Assembly: GCA_022393335.1 (NCBI GenBank)
Contig: JAJEKB010021828.1
Span: forward strand, 85,783 to 149,782
Length of the DNA stretch: 64,000 nucleotides
From: Macrotrachela quadricornifera
Taxonomy: Eukaryota; Rotifera; Eurotatoria; Philodinida; Philodinidae
Reading direction: 5' to 3'
Below, piece after piece: positions 59,582 through 64,000 of this stretch. The notes under the pieces were generated by a model. That model did not search any database, was not told the origin of the DNA, and saw only the letters and a program-made list of their open reading frames with translations. Each line of letters starts with the position of its first letter. The stretch's first letter is position 1. The position numbers and the translations under genes were made by a program.

Positions 59582-62519
59582 TAATTTTATTTGTTTTGAT
59601 AATCAAATTTTTTTGTTTCTGTAATTTACGTACATTTAGAGAAATAAATTTAGTAATTTTGATTTTGATTGAAATTAATAGAAGTTTAACTAATGAGAAA
59701 TGATCTCCAACTGATAAATTGTTTTTGATATAAAAATTGATGGTTCTCTATCCGAATATGCTCTTGGTTTGTAATTCTAGTTCTTGTTAGTACGGGTTCT
59801 CCATAAAACCAGATATCAATGAAGAGAAAACTCTTTATATGTATATACAAGCGTACAGAATGAAACTTTAAAGTTATGTCTCCAGCATCCATTGTAGTCG
59901 CTCAAAAACTTCAAAAATTAGTTTTTTAGAGTTTTTTTTCACATCCTCTATCAGATAGGTAGATTAAAAAACCTTTAACAAAATTTTAAATTTTATATTG
60001 ATGAATAATATTCTATTATTTGTCTTAATTTGAATGAAAAATATGATTGTAGAGATAGACTACAATAGCAACAATTGAGTCGACATTCACAAACTACATA
60101 TCTAATGAAGAGGAATGTATCAATTATTCTTGCGTTGAATGATCTTTCAATTATGCTTTGACCTCGATTATTGAAAACAATTTAGATTCTGTAAAGTCAA
60201 AGATATTGCCAAATTAAAAAAAAATATTATTATAGACTAAGAAAAAAAGGTGATTCTATGCATTTATAGACTACAAGGTAAATTACAATTAAAGTATGAA
60301 CAAAATAGCTCGATATTCTATTCATGAATTTAGTAGACGATTCAAGAAGAAAATAATGTTTCAATCAAATTGTCATCTTATATACATGAATAAACGATTG
60401 CTTTTTTTTTCTATTCCAATGTTATATCGAATTCATTTATAAATAAAAAAAAAACCAAAAATGTTTTTTTTTTATATGTATCAAAAGTTTATATTAAAAG
60501 CTAGAACTAAAATAGATATACTATTCACATTGTTTTAAATAATATGAGATAAACATTCATATAAAGTAGAAGAGAGACAAACATGTGAATGAACATATGC
60601 ATCTTTTATTAAATGTAAATACAAAACTCTTCAAAGAATTGACTGATGACTTTTTGTCTCGTCTTTTCATTTCTTATCATAACTTTTGTCCTTTTTATAT
60701 TGTTTTTGTCACTCTATACTTATTATTGTATTGTGTAGTATATCGTTTGGTCATTTGATAGGCAAATAAATGACGGTAGCAGCTATTTTTATATTCATTT
60801 TACTTGATTCTATTCAACAATTCAATTGATGTGCACAAGTTTATTTTCTAATATTCTTTATCATTACTTTATTTTGTCGCCTTTACACGTGTGCACTTTT
60901 ACGGTTCATTTTTTGTTTTATTCTATCTAATAGGTTTAATCTATTGACGTTAGAAAGAGCAAATAGTAATGATAATGGCTATCGTAATGTTGATTATATA
61001 GCATATATGAATTTATTTGTTATGTTTTTAGAACAGTAATTGACATTGAAAATAACGATCATAGGAATTTTAGTGAAGGTAATGAAATGATTCGTTTTTA
61101 TTGAAGATTTTGTACCTATTACTTAATCCTTTGAGAGAAGAAAAAAATATTTTTTTTTCTTCTCTAGAGAAAGAAAGAATCAAATATAAAACAAATTGGT
61201 ACATTGAGATTAATCATAATTTTCATTTTTCTTTTTTTTTTTACTTCTTTATCTTTTAGTGTTGAGAGACATGTATGTATATGTGATTAGTCTTCTAATG
61301 TAAGGTTACATTCAATTTATCATTTATTATCAACAGTAGTAGTAACTTATGATCTTTCTATGATAGAAAGGTTCTTATATATATATATATTTTATGTCGA
61401 TGGTAATCATTATGTTCTTTTTTTTTCTATTGTCGATTAACTTAAATAAACTCGTGTTCAAAATGAATAAATATAAGTCTAGGTAAATCTAAATCAGAGA
61501 TCATTTCATAAAAAAAGAGAATATAGAATAATAATATCATTATTATCATCGTAATTCAATTGAGATTAGTAAGACAAAAGGAAAATCAAATATATTATCC
61601 TAATGGGTCTTATTTCTTTAAGGTATAGTTAATTACGGTGTCTTTTTGAAGATAGTTATTTGTTTGATATTTACATTCTTTATCTTTTTTTACTATCTTC
61701 TATATGCATATCCACAACTAATTACTATGTACAGTTGTTATACGCTTCATAGCTTTTTACTTCTTTTCCTATCATCAATTTTTGTTGACTATAATGATAA
61801 AGAGAACATTTGTTCAATATACAAGTATAAAAAATCGAGATCAAAGCATATATATATAAATCTAATTGTATAAATACCTACATATATATTTAAGATTTAT
61901 TCGCAAATTGATATCATCTTAATCAAACGAGTTGGAGCAGGTATATCTATCCTATCCTTCGCTCATTATTAAATGACATATCTTATATATACATATGTAC
62001 AAGGTTGTATAAGAGATCAGTTTGTTTCCTTCTTTACATATACATATACATATACAGTAAAGTATCGTTTTATTCGTGCTTTATATACTGGTAAGTTTCA
62101 TGAATGATGTCCATTCGTTTAGTATAAGATTTGTATCATCAACACTCTATGAACGTGTTTAATGAAATGATGAAATTGATAATAGTCTACTCTCTTTTAT
62201 ATACACATGTCATATTGGAAGCTTTAAAGTTGTGTCATCAGTATATAGAACATATATCCAATGACGTATATAACTGATTCAGCTATAGAAAAAGAAGTCA
62301 TATATATATATGTTCTTTTAGTGCATGAAGACTGTAGAACACGTGTCATAACGATAAAAGTCCATAGAAAATGATTTATATAGATTATTTGAATTAATAT
62401 TGAGCAATTTTATAGAATCTAATGGGGGAAACCTTCATGAATCAATAATCTCTTGTTAAAATTATGTTTTTTTTCTCTATATTATAGGTCATCATTAGTT
62501 TTTATTATTACAAATAACA
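59582..62519. other. Large intergenic region, no gene seen
   Basis: Nearly 3 kb of A+T-rich DNA with (TA)n microsatellites at 61,378-61,390, 61,845-61,860 and 62,300-62,311, and (ATACAT)n-like repeats at 62,035-62,056. Short open frames are T-rich by-products. A polypyrimidine-AG at 62,481-62,488 precedes the next gene and may close a 5' UTR intron. Confidence 0.55.
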
Positions 62520-63092
62520 ATGAATAAACCATTATCTCATCATTATCAACTAGCTCCTCCTGTTATATCTTCAAAAGTTCTTAGTAAAAGTTCAGATTCT
62601 TTATTAAATACTAATATAAAAAATGAATCTGAACAAAAACAAAAACAAGTTAATAATAAAATACCTAAAATGAAAAAATCACAAACAGTATTAACAGGTT
62701 TCGAAATGAAACCTATACAAACTACAATTAATTCAGCAGCTATTTCACGTCGTCGATTTAGTCTTTTTCGTATTAAACGTTCTCAACAATCGAATGAAAA
62801 TTCTAATATTCGAACACTTCAACAAATTATTGATCAATTGAGACGTGATTTACAGATTAAAACTAATGAACTTGAAGCGATAAAAAAATATATTAAAAAT
62901 CATCAAAGTGGTATAATACAATCATCAAATGAATCAATTGAACATGCTATGCAATTACAAACAATGTTAAATGTTAAACTTGAAGAAATGCTTATAGAAA
63001 ATGATTTAATTAAAAAAAATCTTCAAGAACTTGAATCTTTTCCACAGAAAAAAAGTAAGAAAAGAAAAAAAAACGTTCAATTTTATCGATAA
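62520..63092 (+). CDS. Small basic coiled-coil protein
   Basis: One exon, 190 aa, ATG at 62,520. The first 80 residues are Ser/Lys/Gln-rich and disordered. SRRRFSLFRIKRS at about residues 76-88 is strongly basic and contains an RRxS-type kinase site. Residues 95-175 (LQQIIDQLRRDLQIKTNELE, LEEMLIENDLIKKNLQELE) show heptad spacing of hydrophobic residues typical of a coiled coil. The end KKSKKRKKNVQFYR could be a nuclear localisation signal. A splice acceptor-like tract ends about 30 bp upstream, so the mRNA may have a 5' non-coding exon. Family not recognised. Confidence 0.65.
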   Translation: MNKPLSHHYQLAPPVISSKVLSKSSDSLLNTNIKNESEQKQKQVNNKIPKMKKSQTVLTGFEMKPIQTTINSAAISRRRFSLFRIKRSQQSNENSNIRTLQQIIDQLRRDLQIKTNELEAIKKYIKNHQSGIIQSSNESIEHAMQLQTMLNVKLEEMLIENDLIKKNLQELESFPQKKSKKRKKNVQFYR

Positions 63093-63728
63093 AATAATAT
63101 CTCTTCATATTTACTTGTGATATTAACAAGAGTAACTACTCAGTAAGCATTACGTATCCTAGAAAATAGAAAAGAATTCTTTTTTGTCTATGTATATAAT
63201 CAAAAAAACTGTTAGTAATTGAACATATTGCTATGTGAAGTATATATACTTCAAAATGAATTAAAAATCGATTTTTTAAAAATGATAAATCGATATATTA
63301 TATTTTTTCTTTATAACCTGATGATACATTTTGGTAGTCCTATATCGAGGACGTATGCGATCAGTCAAGCGTTGTGTCATCGGGGACACGTGGCGGACAA
63401 GGATCGTTGTCTAAACTGGCCTTGCTTGATATATATTATGTCTCACACAAATAGCCAAAAAAGAGAGAACGAGAGACAAGTTTCTACCTCCCGCTTGCTC
63501 CATTTCTCTTTTCTTCTTCTTCTTCTTCGTCTGTACGTGGATGCATTCACTACATTTTTCTCTCCCTCTCTCTTCATCACACTCGTCATCATAACATACG
63601 TACAAACATATATGTATATACATCGATCGAACTAAAAAGCTGATCAGCAAGATTTCTCTCTCTCTCTCTTTCCTATATGTATTAATGATAATAATCATAT
63701 TGTTTCATTTCAATAATCATACATTATA
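63093..63728. other. Intergenic / promoter of the right-edge gene, CT-rich
   Basis: 63,500-63,535 (TTCTTCTTCTTCTTC) and 63,651-63,671 (TCTCTCTCTCTCTC) are pyrimidine microsatellites. The two opposing open frames over 63,219-63,698 derive from this low-complexity sequence. Confidence 0.55.
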
Positions 63729-63810
63729 ATGCGTCTTTTTCGACGAATTCGTAAACTGGCTTCACCAACATCGCCATCTTCACCTCCACAGACTGTTGTG
63801 GTGAACAAAG
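63729..63810 (+). CDS. First coding exon of a gene leaving the window
   Basis: ATG at 63,729 followed by RLFRRIRKLASPTSPSS, PPQTVVVNK and a donor site AAAG|GTAAAA at 63,811. The frame ends in phase 1. The codon pattern and the donor make it a plausible N-terminal exon, basic then Pro/Ser-rich. No identity can be given from 27 residues, and the next exon is not in the window. Confidence 0.5.
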
Positions 63811-64000
63811 GTAAAAATACAAAAAAGAAAAGAGATTTTTCCTTTGTCCTTGCCATTGTTATTATTACACTTGTGATACATTTATGATTACAAGTTTTTT
63901 TTTTCTCTTTTTATGATCAACTAGTCTCCTAACTGTTTAACATTTACAAGCTATACATGTCGCATGATTTTATAGAGTAAACATTAGTTTAATGAGATTT

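Noticed and set aside
63340..63420. Possible structured RNA or tRNA in a more G+C-rich patch
   Set aside because: No cloverleaf, no B-box-like GGTTCGAATCC, and no consistent stem pairing seen.
63219..63698. Opposing 138- and 95-codon frames near the right edge
   Set aside because: Both depend on CT/GA microsatellite sequence; no conserved features.
1..64000. CRISPR array, prokaryotic operons, rRNA genes
   Set aside because: Repeats seen are minisatellites or transposon parts without regular spacers; spliced genes and gene content are clearly eukaryotic; no rRNA sequence recognised.

Overview
The window looks like an invertebrate nuclear genome, most likely a rotifer and probably a bdelloid. 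The evidence is about 70% A+T, dense tiny introns (about 45-70 bp, GT..AG), a ciliary outer-arm dynein subunit (DNAI1), a Yippee-like YPEL5, an orphan EGF-7TM receptor, an F-box relic of a style I associate with bdelloids, and an oligopeptide transporter (OPT family) that animals normally lack. I recognised no rRNA, tRNA or CRISPR array. A 100-N assembly gap lies at 11,049-11,148, next to a 44-base G run. The species assignment is inference.

Layout. 1-5,040 (+): the 3' part of a long disordered protein gene in which all 17 visible exons are phase 0 and several repeat an aromatic/SK motif. 5,041-22,035: transposon-rich DNA, with nested inverted repeats (6.8-8.3 kb), an F-box pseudogene broken by an insertion at the gap, a small 3-exon gene whose last exon carries a 223-bp TA-flanked MITE, a 727-bp TIR element, a 3.07-kb TTAA-flanked foldback palindrome (15,027-18,092), and smaller foldbacks. 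22,036-26,070 (+): a dynamin-superfamily GTPase. 26,071-34,624: more foldbacks and minisatellites, plus a decayed-looking secreted-protein locus on the minus strand. 34,625-35,788 (+): an intronless EGF-7TM receptor. 35,789-41,147: accessory DNA including a clean hAT-type MITE with 8-bp target duplication.

From 41,148 the window becomes gene-rich. An alpha-helical protein (possibly Lines-like) ends 2 bp before YPEL5, which is followed 134 bp later by an unrecognised 509-aa protein; this may be a trans-spliced operon. Next come the OPT transporter (47,519-50,484, minus), a LIM-SAM-YfaP-like fusion protein (51,993-54,049, plus; divergent from OPT), DNAI1 (55,685-59,581, plus, 18 exons), a small coiled-coil protein (62,520-63,092) and the first exon of another gene running off the right edge.

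There is no obvious single pathway. The most notable points are the modular-exon gene, the OPT gene as a horizontal-transfer candidate, the LIM-SAM-YfaP architecture, the 2-bp gene spacing, and an unusually high density of foldback elements, several with readable target-site duplications.
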